NCBI RefSeq assembly: GCF_927798175.1
Contig: NZ_CAKMMP010000003.1
Coordinates: 124,001 to 188,000 of the forward strand
DNA: 64,000 nt
From: Paenibacillus sp. JJ-223
GTDB taxonomy: Bacteria; Bacillota; Bacilli; Paenibacillales; Paenibacillaceae
Reading direction: 5' to 3'
The notes under the pieces are model-generated. The model worked only from the letters and a program-made list of their open reading frames with translations, did no database searches and was not told where the DNA came from. A program made the position numbers and the translations under genes. Below are positions 25,270 to 33,139 of the stretch, one piece after another; the first letter of the stretch is position 1, and each line of letters begins with the position of its first letter.

Positions 25270-25319
25270 TTGTTAAACAACAATAATTTATTGTAAAACG
25301 ATAAATTTCATGATACATT
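25270..25319 (+). promoter_or_regulatory. Promoter with two abutting palindromes
   Basis: TTGTAA (25291-25296) and TACATT (25314-25319), 17 nt apart, form the promoter of the membrane-protein/HTH pair. Two perfect palindromes sit end to end in front of it, TTGTTAAACAA (25270-25280) and CAATAATTTATTG (25281-25293). The second overlaps the -35. They are candidate operators for the small HTH regulator encoded second in the operon. Confidence 0.55.
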
Positions 25320-25350
25320 CATTTCACGAAAACAAGCGAGGTGTTTAAAA

Positions 25351-25827
25351 GTGAAACGAGGTTCAACCATTTTTCTGAAGGCAGCCGTCCTGTTGATTGG
25401 GATTCCGGTTCTGGTTTTGGGCGTTTTTGGACTGTATTGGTTCATGAATCATCCGGCAAATCCTGAATATGCTCACATGCTGTATCCCGCGTTGTTGATT
25501 GCCTATGTCTCGATAATCCCTTTCTTCATGGCGCTGGTACAGGCGTTCCGGCTTCTGGGTTACATTGATGCGAACCAAGCGTTCTCCGAGGTTTCGGTGA
25601 GGGCCTTGAAGAAAATCAAACAGTGCGCCGTTGCGATCAGCATCCTGTATGTCCTCATGATGCCCTTTGTGTATCTCGTTGCTGAGAAAGACGATGCGCC
25701 AGGCCTCATTTTGATCGGAATGATCCCGATCTTTGCTTCACTGGTCATAGCAGTCTTTGCGGCCGTTCTTCAGCGACTCTTGCAGGAAGCTGCAGACATC
25801 AAATCAGAGAATGACTTCGTTATTTGA
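25351..25827 (+). CDS. DUF2975-type membrane protein
   Basis: The protein has 158 residues and four hydrophobic segments (AAVLLIGIPVLVLGVFGLYW, PALLIAYVSIIPFFMALVQAF, CAVAISILYVLMMPFVYLV, LILIGMIPIFASLVIAVFAAVL). It ends in a short charged tail, LLQEAADIKSENDFVI. The profile and the gene following it (a small Cro/CI-type HTH protein 11 nt downstream) match the Bacillus YoaS/YozG arrangement. The function of the family is unknown. The membrane protein may sequester or modulate the HTH partner. GTG 25351 is the start, behind GCGAGGTG. Confidence 0.75.
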   Translation: MKRGSTIFLKAAVLLIGIPVLVLGVFGLYWFMNHPANPEYAHMLYPALLIAYVSIIPFFMALVQAFRLLGYIDANQAFSEVSVRALKKIKQCAVAISILYVLMMPFVYLVAEKDDAPGLILIGMIPIFASLVIAVFAAVLQRLLQEAADIKSENDFVI

Positions 25828-25838
25828 GGTGAAAGCAT

Positions 25839-26060
25839 ATGGCCATTATAATCAATATTGACGTCATGCTGGCGAAGCGAAAAATGAGTGTCACGGAGCT
25901 GTCCGAAAAGGTGGATATCACGTTAGCCAACATGTCCATTCTGAAGAACGGCAAGGCGAAAGCCATACGTCTATCAACGTTGGATGCGATATGCAAGGCG
26001 CTCCAGTGCCAGCCCGGAGATATTCTGGAATACGTGGATGAAGAAGAAAGCGATAATTGA
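25839..26060 (+). CDS. Small Cro/CI-family HTH regulator (YozG-like)
   Basis: The protein has 73 residues and is almost entirely one helix-turn-helix domain. MAIIINIDVMLAKRKMSVTELSEKVDITLANMSILKNGKAKAIRLSTLDAICKALQCQPGDILEYV is the standard sequence of this family. It lies 11 nt after the DUF2975 gene with GAGGTGAAAGC as ribosome site and is the second gene of the operon. It probably binds the palindromes at 25270-25293 and controls its own operon. A terminator follows. Confidence 0.85.
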   Translation: MAIIINIDVMLAKRKMSVTELSEKVDITLANMSILKNGKAKAIRLSTLDAICKALQCQPGDILEYVDEEESDN

Positions 26061-26097
26061 CGATGGTAGTACAGAATGTCTTACGCCAGGCCAAGAA

Positions 26098-26120
26098 GTC
26101 CCCAGCATCGGGGATTTTTT
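26098..26120 (+). terminator. Terminator of the DUF2975/HTH operon
   Basis: TCCCC-AGCATC-GGGGA (26099-26114) is followed by six T residues. Confidence 0.8.
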
Positions 26121-26186
26121 CTGTCCCAAGAATTCATATTCCTTAAAAAGAAGGCTGTATTAGACATACTTGTTGATTTGCATTAC

Positions 26187-26218
26187 AAAAGTTAACCGCC
26201 CACTGAATGGCGGTTAAC
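26187..26218 (-). terminator. Terminator of the GNAT gene
   Basis: GTTAACCGCC (26191-26200) and GGCGGTTAAC (26209-26218) form a perfect 10-bp stem. Read leftward it is followed by TTTTGT, and it lies just after the acetyltransferase stop codon. Confidence 0.75.
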
Positions 26219-26238
26219 TTAAACCAATGACTATTCAT

Positions 26239-26709
26239 CTATAAGTGCTTTTCATAAAATACCATCGTCATTTTGTCGTTAATTACTTTTGTTGAACCCG
26301 TTTTTTTATAGCCTATCTTTTCATACAAATAACAGTTTCCTTTCTCTTGTAAGATGGTACCCAATTTCCATGACTTTGCATCATCATAGATCTGCTCAAC
26401 TATTGTAAAGACTTTTTGAGCAATTCCTTTTCCTTGATGCTCTGGCAGTATAAAAATTGGGCTAACACTATAGATTTGATTTTCTTTTTTCACAACTCTA
26501 ATTCCACCAACAGCAACCTCAAGATGATGAATGATGAAATAATCTGTAAAAGATTGATTGATTTGAGTAATCATTCTTTCTACGGTTTCATTGGCGGGGC
26601 TTGTTTCAAAATCCTGATATTTTTTCAACAAGGGCATAAATGCTTTGACTTTCATTTCATGAATGGTCACTGCATCTTTTACATCTGCTTTGCATAATGA
26701 AACCTCCAT
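26239..26709 (-). CDS. GNAT-family N-acetyltransferase
   Basis: The protein has 156 residues. The acetyl-CoA binding motif A is present as PIFILPEHQGKGIAQKVFTIVEQ (Q/RxxGxG/A type), with VAVGGIRVVKKENQIYSVSP as the preceding strands and GNCYLYEKIGYKKTGS as motif B. It transfers an acetyl group to an unidentified amine. The gene is clearly more AT-rich than its neighbours and uses many AAA, TTT and ATT codons, which suggests recent acquisition. The start ATG 26709 is behind an AAAGGAGGT site. It is a single gene with its own terminator. Confidence 0.83.
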   Translation of the reverse strand: MEVSLCKADVKDAVTIHEMKVKAFMPLLKKYQDFETSPANETVERMITQINQSFTDYFIIHHLEVAVGGIRVVKKENQIYSVSPIFILPEHQGKGIAQKVFTIVEQIYDDAKSWKLGTILQEKGNCYLYEKIGYKKTGSTKVINDKMTMVFYEKHL

Positions 26710-26833
26710 TAAATATATACCTCCTTTTGAGATGCTTGCTAAAAATACAATTTATAGTACATGCTCTGTGAACTTAGTACAAGAAAGATGTCCGTCTAAA
26801 TATCAATATTAAGGATTAACATAGTCATTAAAA

Positions 26834-26863
26834 ACAAAAAAAGCAACCTGCAAACGGCTGCTT
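26834..26863 (-). terminator. Terminator of the orphan flgB gene
   Basis: AAGCAACC (26841-26848) and GGCTGCTT (26856-26863) pair with one mismatch. Read leftward, a T-rich run follows. Confidence 0.6.
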
Positions 26864-26870
26864 TGGTTCG

Positions 26871-27281
26871 TCACTTCAGATCCTGCAAAAGATTTTTCAT
26901 TTTCTTGTAATGTCCGCTGACGCGATCGATCATGTAGTTATACAATAGCTGGTTCTCGGTGAGATCTGCCATTTCGATATCGATATCGACGTTGTTGCGA
27001 TTGTTGTTCATCGTTGTATCGCTATGTTCAATGATCCGGTAAGGGACTACCGACGGATTGGCATTCTTGGCGGACAGATGTTTCGGATGTGTCTGTTTCA
27101 AATCCAGCTCGGTAGTGTTGCCGTTTTCGATCATCCGGCGAAGCTCATCCTCGAACGCAACCGATTTCCTTTTGTAGTTGGGCGTGTCCGCATTGGCAAT
27201 GTTATTGGTAATTACACCGTGTTTCGTATTCAGTATTTGTAAAAGCGATTCATTACGTCTTGAAGTGTTGGTTTCTATCAC
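26871..27281 (-). CDS. flgB: Isolated flagellar rod protein FlgB homologue
   Basis: The protein has 136 residues and matches the proximal rod protein FlgB in length and layout. The conserved N-terminal rod motif is VITNNIANADTPNYKRKSVAFEDEL (family NNIANxxTPxYK), and the C-terminus ENQLLYNYMIDRVSGHYKKMKNLLQ is the amphipathic helix that packs in the rod core. The start is GTG 27281 behind AAGGAGG. FlgB normally opens the fla/che operon with flgC and fliE. Here none of them is present and the gene has its own terminator. It is probably a second copy or a relocated gene. The chain is intact, so it is not an obvious pseudogene. Confidence 0.85.
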   Translation of the reverse strand: MIETNTSRRNESLLQILNTKHGVITNNIANADTPNYKRKSVAFEDELRRMIENGNTTELDLKQTHPKHLSAKNANPSVVPYRIIEHSDTTMNNNRNNVDIDIEMADLTENQLLYNYMIDRVSGHYKKMKNLLQDLK

Positions 27282-27543
27282 GTCTTAGCCTCCTTCACGG
27301 CGAATGCTTTCCATCCTCTCCATGATAGAAAGCAGCATGCAGACTGTCAACATAGCAGTTGTTACATATAGTTACATGTACATATCATTTATAACACTGA
27401 TTTTTTACAAAATGGACATCCATTCTTTATTGGGCAATGAATGTTGAAAGTTCTTGAAATCTCCGCGGTTATACACGAGAATTACATTAAGTTCATGACG
27501 AGACGAGGCTGCAATGAGGCCATCGATGAAAGGGAGTGCAAAT

Positions 27544-29604
27544 GTGGGAAATGCTTTGACGGTCAATCAGTTTTATTTGGGAGCTTGTTATTATCCCGAA
27601 CATTGGGATGAATCGCTATGGGCGGATGATCTGCGAAGAATGAAGGAACTGGGATTCAATATCATCCGAATCGGAGAGTTTGCCTGGAGCATTTTTGAGC
27701 CGGAAGAAGGAAAATTCGAATTCGGGCTGTTTGATCGCTTTTTGGAGCAAGCGTTTACATTCGGGATCAGCGTGATCATGGGTACGCCTACGGCTGCGCC
27801 GCCGGCCTGGCTTACGCATAAATATCCGGAAGTACTGAACGTATCTATGGAAGGGGTTACATATCATCATGGGCAGCGGAGGCACTACAATTACAGCAGT
27901 CCCGTGTATTTAGAGCTCTGCGCCCGTATTACGAGGGAAATGGCGCAACATTACAAAGATCACCCTGCCATTATAGGTTGGCAGATTGATAACGAGTTGA
28001 ACTGCGAAATGAACGTGTTCTATGCCGAAGCGGATCATGTGCAATTCCGTCGTTGGCTGCAAACGAAGTACGGCACGCTGGAACGGCTTAATCAAGCATG
28101 GGGCACCGTTTTCTGGAATCAAACCTATGATCACTGGGAGCAGGTTCATCTGCCCCGTCCAACCGTCTCTGGATCACCGAATCCACATCAGGCGCTGGAC
28201 GAGAAACGTTTTATTTCGGATAACGCCATTTCGTTTGCCAAAGCGCAAGCCGACATCCTCAGAGCTGAAGCGCCAAACCAGTGGATCACGACCAACGGTC
28301 TGTTCGGGCACCTGGACAGCCACCGGTTGTCGGATGAAAACCTGGATTTCATGTCCTATGATTCCTATCCGCAGTTCAGCAGCATCTATCCTGACACCGG
28401 CGAACAGCCGCTCCTTGATCGAAAATGGAGTCTTTCCCTGAGCAATGTAAGGGACATATCCCGGAATTTCGCGATCATGGAACAACAAGCCGGTCCGGGC
28501 GGATGGGTAAACCGGATGGAGATGCCGGCGCCGCAACCGGGACAAATGCGTTTGTGGACATACCAGAGCATCGCTCACGGAGCGGACATGGTTCTGTATT
28601 TCCGCTGGCGAACAGCCATCTTTGGCACGGAAATTTACTGGCATGGCATCAATGACTACCACAACCAGCCCAATCGTCGCGTAGCCGAAGCAGGCCGCGT
28701 AGGTCAGGAGCTGCAAAAGGCAGGAGAACGCATTATCGGCAAACGTTACTTGGCCCAAGCTGCCATACTTCGCGATTACGATAACGAGTGGGATGGGGAA
28801 TTGGACCAATGGCACGGTTCTTTGGCCAGACCTAGCGAGCTTGGCTGGTTTAAGGCGTTACAGTACGGGCACATTCCTGTTGACGTGGTCACCATCCGAC
28901 CGGGAGCCGAAGAAGAGCAGGGAAGGGAGCTCGGGAAATACGATGTATTGATTTATCCTCATGGAGCCATTTTGCGGGAAAGCACGGCTGCGATGCTGCA
29001 GCAATATGCGGAACATGGCGGGACCGTGGTCTTTGGATGTCGCACAGGTTACAAAGACGAAGCAGGCCACTGCCGGATGCAGCCATTGCCGGGACCGGCT
29101 GCGGCGCTCAGCGGCATTGTCGTCGAAGACTTTACGATGGTGAATGGCACTGCGGCCCCCGTAGCGGTGAGATTCACAGATGAGGGGACAGAGATCGATG
29201 CGCCTCGTTTTAACGATATTCTAAGCGTGCAGGCTGACACGGTTGAAGTTCTCGCCACATATGAGTCAAGTTATTACAAAGGAAAACCAGCATTGACGGT
29301 GAATCGGATTGGCAAAGGGAGCGTTTATTATTGGGGAGCGTCCTTTGATCTTCCTGTGGCGAAGGAACTTCTGAAACGTTTGCCGTTAACTTCTCCGCTG
29401 CATGATTGGTGTGAGGTGCCTGAAACGGTGGAGGTTGCCGTTCGAGCCGATGCCGCGGAAGAGCTCGTATTTTTGTTGAACTACAGCAGCGAACAGGCGA
29501 CGGTCTATTTTCATGAGCAGGCTGAGGAATTGCTGACAGGTCAAACGCTTGAGGGAAACACCACATTGGAGCCTTTTGGGGTATGGGTTTTAATAAAAAG
29601 ATAA
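27544..29604 (+). CDS. GH42 beta-galactosidase
   Basis: The protein is a cytoplasmic beta-galactosidase of about 686 residues (no signal peptide). The start GTG 27544 is preferred since AAAGGGAG lies 7 nt upstream and the chain then begins MGNALTVNQFYLGACYYPEHW, as usual for GH42. ATG 27514 is a possible alternative. The acid/base Glu151 is in IGWQIDNELNCE and the nucleophile Glu313 is in FAIMEQQAGPGGW. These positions are close to those of characterised GH42 enzymes. The trimerisation domain (YDVLIYPHGAILRESTAAMLQQYAEHGG) and a C-terminal beta domain follow. It probably acts on galacto-oligosaccharides, such as those from pectic galactan. It is a single gene with no transporter next to it. 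Confidence 0.92.
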   Translation: MGNALTVNQFYLGACYYPEHWDESLWADDLRRMKELGFNIIRIGEFAWSIFEPEEGKFEFGLFDRFLEQAFTFGISVIMGTPTAAPPAWLTHKYPEVLNVSMEGVTYHHGQRRHYNYSSPVYLELCARITREMAQHYKDHPAIIGWQIDNELNCEMNVFYAEADHVQFRRWLQTKYGTLERLNQAWGTVFWNQTYDHWEQVHLPRPTVSGSPNPHQALDEKRFISDNAISFAKAQADILRAEAPNQWITTNGLFGHLDSHRLSDENLDFMSYDSYPQFSSIYPDTGEQPLLDRKWSLSLSNVRDISRNFAIMEQQAGPGGWVNRMEMPAPQPGQMRLWTYQSIAHGADMVLYFRWRTAIFGTEIYWHGINDYHNQPNRRVAEAGRVGQELQKAGERIIGKRYLAQAAILRDYDNEWDGELDQWHGSLARPSELGWFKALQYGHIPVDVVTIRPGAEEEQGRELGKYDVLIYPHGAILRESTAAMLQQYAEHGGTVVFGCRTGYKDEAGHCRMQPLPGPAAALSGIVVEDFTMVNGTAAPVAVRFTDEGTEIDAPRFNDILSVQADTVEVLATYESSYYKGKPALTVNRIGKGSVYYWGASFDLPVAKELLKRLPLTSPLHDWCEVPETVEVAVRADAAEELVFLLNYSSEQATVYFHEQAEELLTGQTLEGNTTLEPFGVWVLIKR

Positions 29605-29612
29605 AAAACAAC

Positions 29613-29647
29613 AATGGCGCTGACAGTGATTGTCGGCGCCATTTTCA
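29613..29647. terminator. Shared terminator between GH42 and uppP
   Basis: AATGGCGCTGACA (from 29613) pairs with TGTCGGCGCCATT (to 29643) with one mismatch. A T-run follows on the plus strand and an A-rich stretch precedes it, so it can end transcription in both directions. Confidence 0.75.
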
Positions 29648-29715
29648 GTTGATAAATGCAGCAATGACAAGTACATAAAATCCAAATCGGGCGGTACTTG
29701 TTTGAATGTTTGAAT

Positions 29716-30528
29716 TTACAAAAGGATTAAAAGAAGTATACCTGCAACAAAGCAGTAATACGAGAAGTAGATCAGGTTGCCCTTGGCCATAATGCCCATG
29801 AACCACCGCATGGCGAAATAAGTCGCAACAAGCGTGGTAATGAAAGCAATCAGATACGGAAAGGCCAGCTGGGAACGATTCGGATCGTGGGCAATATCGG
29901 ATGCACCCAAAATTAAGCCGCCGATGCTGATTGGGATGTAAAGCATAAATGAAAATTTCAGTGCCGTTTCCTGCTTCATTCCGACCGCGATGGAAGCGAT
30001 CACCGTCGACCCCGAGCGGCTGATGCCCGGAATCAGCGCGACGGCCTGTGCCAAACCTACCAATATCGCGTCGCGAATCGAGAGATTGCCGTCTCTCTTT
30101 TGCCCGCGCAAATTGCGAATCAGCCAAAGAGCAACGCCTGTAAGCAATAAACTAATGGCAACGGTATGTACGGAGGTGAAGATTCGTTCAATGGTGTCTT
30201 TGAAAAATACCGCAGCAACGGCCGCGGGTATGGTGCCGACGATGATGTAGACGCAAAACATGAAGTCGGTCCGATACTCGGTTTTGCGCGTCTGCAAATA
30301 ACGTACTGCACCGACGATTAAGTCCTTGATGTCTTTGCGGAAAATGAAAATGATTGCGATCAATGACGCTGTGTTTGTCAAAATTTCAAAGGATAATCCG
30401 TTCTGTTCCATGCCGAGCAGTCGCTGCACAATGATCAGGTGTCCGCTTGAGGAGACTGGTATGGGCTCCGTCACCCCTTGCACGATACCCAGCAGCAAAT
30501 ATTTCAGCCAAGTTACCAGGTCTGCCAT
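29716..30528 (-). CDS. uppP: Undecaprenyl-diphosphatase UppP (BacA)
   Basis: The membrane protein has 270 residues and about eight transmembrane segments. It dephosphorylates undecaprenyl pyrophosphate so the lipid carrier can be reused for cell-wall synthesis. Overproduction gives bacitracin resistance. The two catalytic consensus regions are present: LLGIVQGVTEPIPVSSSGHLIIVQ (the E and SSSGH motif) and ALIPGISRSGSTVIASI (the PGxSRSG motif). TEPIPVSSSGH in place of the commoner TEFLPVSSTGH puts it in the UppP-2-like variant group. ATG 30528 follows GGGAGGGAATC. It is a single gene divergent from the IclR-type regulator. Confidence 0.93.
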   Translation of the reverse strand: MADLVTWLKYLLLGIVQGVTEPIPVSSSGHLIIVQRLLGMEQNGLSFEILTNTASLIAIIFIFRKDIKDLIVGAVRYLQTRKTEYRTDFMFCVYIIVGTIPAAVAAVFFKDTIERIFTSVHTVAISLLLTGVALWLIRNLRGQKRDGNLSIRDAILVGLAQAVALIPGISRSGSTVIASIAVGMKQETALKFSFMLYIPISIGGLILGASDIAHDPNRSQLAFPYLIAFITTLVATYFAMRWFMGIMAKGNLIYFSYYCFVAGILLLILL

Positions 30529-30687
30529 GATTCCCTCCCAATGGTGTATTCAATTTATGAATCTATCGATGCCACTCCAGAAAATGGAAGCTGACGACAA
30601 GACTCACAATACATAATGATACAATAGCAGACGCATGTTCTACAAATTCCTTTTCATAGATAGAGTAAGCGTGGGTGCAATATAATT

Positions 30688-30716
30688 CTTTGCCATTTGA
30701 TATAATGGTTGCAAAG
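30688..30716 (+). promoter_or_regulatory. Probable autoregulatory operator and -10 of the IclR-type gene
   Basis: CTTTGCCAT (30688-30696) and ATGGTTGCAAAG (30705-30716) form an inverted repeat with a one-base bulge. It encloses the -10 box TATAAT (30701-30706). An operator covering the -10 in front of a regulator gene points to self-repression. Confidence 0.5.
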
Positions 30717-30739
30717 TAGAGACGAGGAGGGGGATCGGA

Positions 30740-31513
30740 TTGTCTGGCGTTATTTCAAAAGCAGTGCAAATATTGGATCTGCTGCTGCCCCAGGGCACGG
30801 AAAAGGACATGAGCGTTACGGAAATCAGCAAGGCGCTGAACATGCCGGTGCAGAGCGTGCATCGTTTGCTTTCCTCGCTTGCGGAGCATGGTTTTGTCAC
30901 GCAAAACACAAAGACCAAACGGTACAAGCTCGGCCTGTCCCTGATGAAATACGGTTTCCTGATGTGGGATAGCCTGATGCTGCGTACGGTCGCAAGGCCG
31001 GTTATGGAGGAATTGTCGAAACGAACGAAAGAGACTGTATATTTGTCCGTTCGCGAAAATGCAGAAGGGATCTACATCGATTCGGTGGATTCGCCGCAAG
31101 TATTGAAAATTTCCGAGCCGATTGGCCTGCGCCTGCCTTTGTTCATCGGAGCCTCCAATCGGGTGATTCTTGCTTTCCTGAATTCGGGGTTGCAAAAAAC
31201 ATTGTTAGACTCGTTCGAGTGGAATGACATTCCTTCGCTTAAGCCGCTTTCCCGCGAATATATCGAGCAGGAACTTGCGATGATCAAACAGAACGGTTAC
31301 GCCATCACGTCCAGCGAGGCAACGGAAGGCACCACCGGCATCGGTGCGCCGATCTTCTCTTACGAGAATACGGTCATCGGTTCGTTGAACGTAGCAGGTC
31401 CTTCCATTCGGTTTGATGAAGAAAACGTTGAAAAATACGCCAATTTGGCCATTAAATATGCCAATCTCATATCCAATGAACTGGGATATCGCGGCAAAAG
31501 CCGACATGGATGA
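30740..31513 (+). CDS. IclR-family transcriptional regulator
   Basis: The regulator has 257 residues. The N-terminal winged helix (GVISKAVQILDLLL, EISKALNMPVQSVHRLLSSLAEHGFVTQNTKTKRYKLGLSLMKYG) is the IclR DNA-binding domain. The C-terminal effector domain follows (ETVYLSVRENAEGIYIDSVDSPQ, PLFIGASNRVILAFL, ATEGTTGIGAPIFSYENTVIGSLNVAGPSIRF). Such proteins respond to small carboxylates or sugar acids. No catabolic gene is adjacent, so the target is unknown apart from probable self-control. The start TTG 30740 lies behind GAGGAGGGGG. Confidence 0.9.
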   Translation: MSGVISKAVQILDLLLPQGTEKDMSVTEISKALNMPVQSVHRLLSSLAEHGFVTQNTKTKRYKLGLSLMKYGFLMWDSLMLRTVARPVMEELSKRTKETVYLSVRENAEGIYIDSVDSPQVLKISEPIGLRLPLFIGASNRVILAFLNSGLQKTLLDSFEWNDIPSLKPLSREYIEQELAMIKQNGYAITSSEATEGTTGIGAPIFSYENTVIGSLNVAGPSIRFDEENVEKYANLAIKYANLISNELGYRGKSRHG

Positions 31514-31569
31514 GGTTCTTCGCAAAGGTTCGACCATCATATTCCAATGTATATAACCATCAATACATG

Positions 31570-31606
31570 AGGCCTTCTGTCAATCAATGACGGAGGGCCT
31601 TCTGCT
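31570..31606 (+). terminator. Weak terminator-like hairpin after the IclR gene
   Basis: AGGCCTTCTGTCA (31570-31582) pairs with TGACGGAGGGCCT (31588-31600), with some mismatches. The tail TCTGCTG is poor in T, so termination may be inefficient. Confidence 0.45.
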
Positions 31607-31621
31607 GTAATTGCCACGTTT

Positions 31622-31741
31622 TCACTTCCAGTAATGTGCTCCCTGCATCATTTTCAGCAGGTTTACGATCCATTCCGGAAGAGCATAAGGGAGTGTAATA
31701 TCGAATTCATCCCGGTATTCGGGAAAGGGGATAAACCTATA
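31622..31741 (-). pseudogene. Possible C-terminal remnant of a lost gene
   Basis: Read on the minus strand, 31741-31622 encodes about 39 residues ending in a TGA, starting YRFIPFPEYRDEFDITLPYA and ending NLLKMMQGAHYWK. It has protein-like composition and no start codon. A stop lies directly upstream (31744-31742). It looks like the tail of a gene whose front has been lost. I do not recognise the family. The rest of 31742-31842 is AT-rich and holds the promoter region of the amidotransferase gene. Confidence 0.35.
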
Positions 31742-31842
31742 TCAAATTATTTTGTTATTATCTCATTATTCGGGATAACTGCATTGATGATATTGAAAAA
31801 TGAGATATGATAATGATTATTCTTTGAAGTCGAGGTGAGCTT

Positions 31843-32556
31843 ATGAAAATTATTGCTTTTCGTCATTTTGCATTCGATGATCCATCCGTGATCGTGTCAT
31901 GGTCCGAACATGCCGGGCACGAATTGCTTTTGCATGATCCTGCTCAAGGCATTCCGCAAGAGTGGCTCCAAACGATGGACCTTCTTGTGGTGCTGGGTGG
32001 GCCGATGAGCGTTTACCAAGAGAATGAACACCCGTGGCTCATCCAGGAAAAGGCGTTTGTAAAACGTGCCATCGACATGGGAAAAAAGGTGCTGGGCATT
32101 TGCTTGGGAGCTCAAATGATATCGGAAATTCTGGGGGGAACGGTAACCTCCAATGGGGACAAGAAGGAGATCGGCTGGCACCGGATGCAAAGAACGAAGG
32201 AACGTCATCCGTGGCTCACGCACGTACCCGAACAATTCATGTCATTTGCTTGGCATGGAGATACTTTTACGCTGCCTGAAGGGGCTCGGCATCTGATGTA
32301 TTCCGAAGCTTGCGAGCGGCAAGCGTTTGCGTACGGGAATCATGTTCTTGGTTTACAGTTTCACCTGGAATCCACGCCAAGCTGCATTGAGCAAATGTTG
32401 TCCGACTGGACTCATGAACTTACGGATTTGCCATTCATTCAGCGTGAATCGGAGATTCGAGATGGCATGGTACATAGCGAGAATTCCAAGATGCTGTTAT
32501 GGGGAATTTTGGACAAGATCGCATTAAACAACTCGTTGAAGACAAATTCTGGTTAA
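31843..32556 (+). CDS. Class I glutamine amidotransferase-like protein
   Basis: The protein has 237 residues, forms a single domain and is cytoplasmic. The catalytic triad is visible: Cys87 in VLGICLGAQMISE, and His174 and Glu176 in GLQFHLEST. LLVVLGGPMSVYQENEHPWL is the oxyanion strand region. It belongs to the stand-alone GMP-synthase-like amidotransferase group (YfeJ-like), in which no synthetase domain is attached. Known members hydrolyse gamma-glutamyl compounds or supply ammonia to unknown partners. ATG 31843 follows GAGGTGAGC. It is convergent with the STAS-like gene, with only 3 nt between the stops and no visible terminator. Confidence 0.87.
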   Translation: MKIIAFRHFAFDDPSVIVSWSEHAGHELLLHDPAQGIPQEWLQTMDLLVVLGGPMSVYQENEHPWLIQEKAFVKRAIDMGKKVLGICLGAQMISEILGGTVTSNGDKKEIGWHRMQRTKERHPWLTHVPEQFMSFAWHGDTFTLPEGARHLMYSEACERQAFAYGNHVLGLQFHLESTPSCIEQMLSDWTHELTDLPFIQRESEIRDGMVHSENSKMLLWGILDKIALNNSLKTNSG

Positions 32557-32559
32557 GGC

Positions 32560-32955
32560 TCATTCGCTTACAAGCCAAGCTTTGGCGACCTCCGGATCAT
32601 CAAAATATTTAATCGGGAACGAAATGGGATGGGGAATTTTCTTCATCTCTTGGCGCAAACGCAGCTTGTCCCAGAACGTGAAGCCTACAATCGCGAGTTT
32701 TTTCGTGTAGTTTTGGAGATGACCGATATTCTCCGCAAATTTGATCAAGACAGAAGTCGTCAGCTTCGTTTCGTAAAAATCAACCCATATATTGAGCTGG
32801 CGGTTTCGGCTTGTAATAAAATCTTCTTCTGCTTTCATTAACATAAATAACGCATCCGCATTAGTGTGAAAACTTCCATACTTGAGGCAGTGCAATTCCC
32901 CTCCTTTGTAATAATAAGGAAATAACGAGCCACCGGGCGACTTTATGCTTCTCAC
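32560..32955 (-). CDS. SpoIIAA-like (STAS-fold) protein
   Basis: The protein has 131 residues. The start GTG 32955 is chosen because AAGGAGG lies 8 nt upstream. The frame extends into the repeat element at 32981, but that part has no ribosome site. It comprises a variable N-terminus (SIKSPGGSLFPYYYKGGELHCLKYGSF) and an alpha/beta region (RNRQLNIWVDFYETKLTTSVLIKFAENIGHLQNYTKKLAIVGFTFWDKLRLRQEMKK, then PIKYFDDPEVAKAWLVSE). The last element is the typical end of SpoIIAA-like/STAS proteins. The function is unknown, possibly a regulatory or lipid-binding role. A terminal-inverted-repeat element ends 26 nt upstream of its start, so it probably lies within or beside its promoter. Confidence 0.65.
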   Translation of the reverse strand: MRSIKSPGGSLFPYYYKGGELHCLKYGSFHTNADALFMLMKAEEDFITSRNRQLNIWVDFYETKLTTSVLIKFAENIGHLQNYTKKLAIVGFTFWDKLRLRQEMKKIPHPISFPIKYFDDPEVAKAWLVSE

Positions 32956-32980
32956 TATGCATTCCTCCTTAAAATCATCA

Positions 32981-33107
32981 GCTATATAAACCGCAAAGCA
33001 TCCACACGTTAAACGGAGGGGCAGAACCAATCCGGGGAATAACAGCGACGGAGGATGGTGCTTCACTCGCAGTGCCTTGTGTGAGTGATTAGTGCGGTTT
33101 ATATAGC
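32981..33107 (+). repeat. Terminal-inverted-repeat element, 127-bp copy
   Basis: This is the best-preserved copy. The ends are perfect 14-bp inverted repeats, GCTATATAAACCGC (32981-32994) and GCGGTTTATATAGC (33094-33107). The interior shares ACACGTTAA-CGGAG-GGCAGAA, GGGGA-TAACAGCGA-CGG, GATGGT and GCAGTGCC with the copy at 43720-43913. No coding capacity and no clear target duplication are visible. It could be a miniature transposable element or a structured intergenic repeat. Confidence 0.75.
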
Positions 33108-33139
33108 CATTTTTTTGGTTAAGGGGCTATATTGAACGA

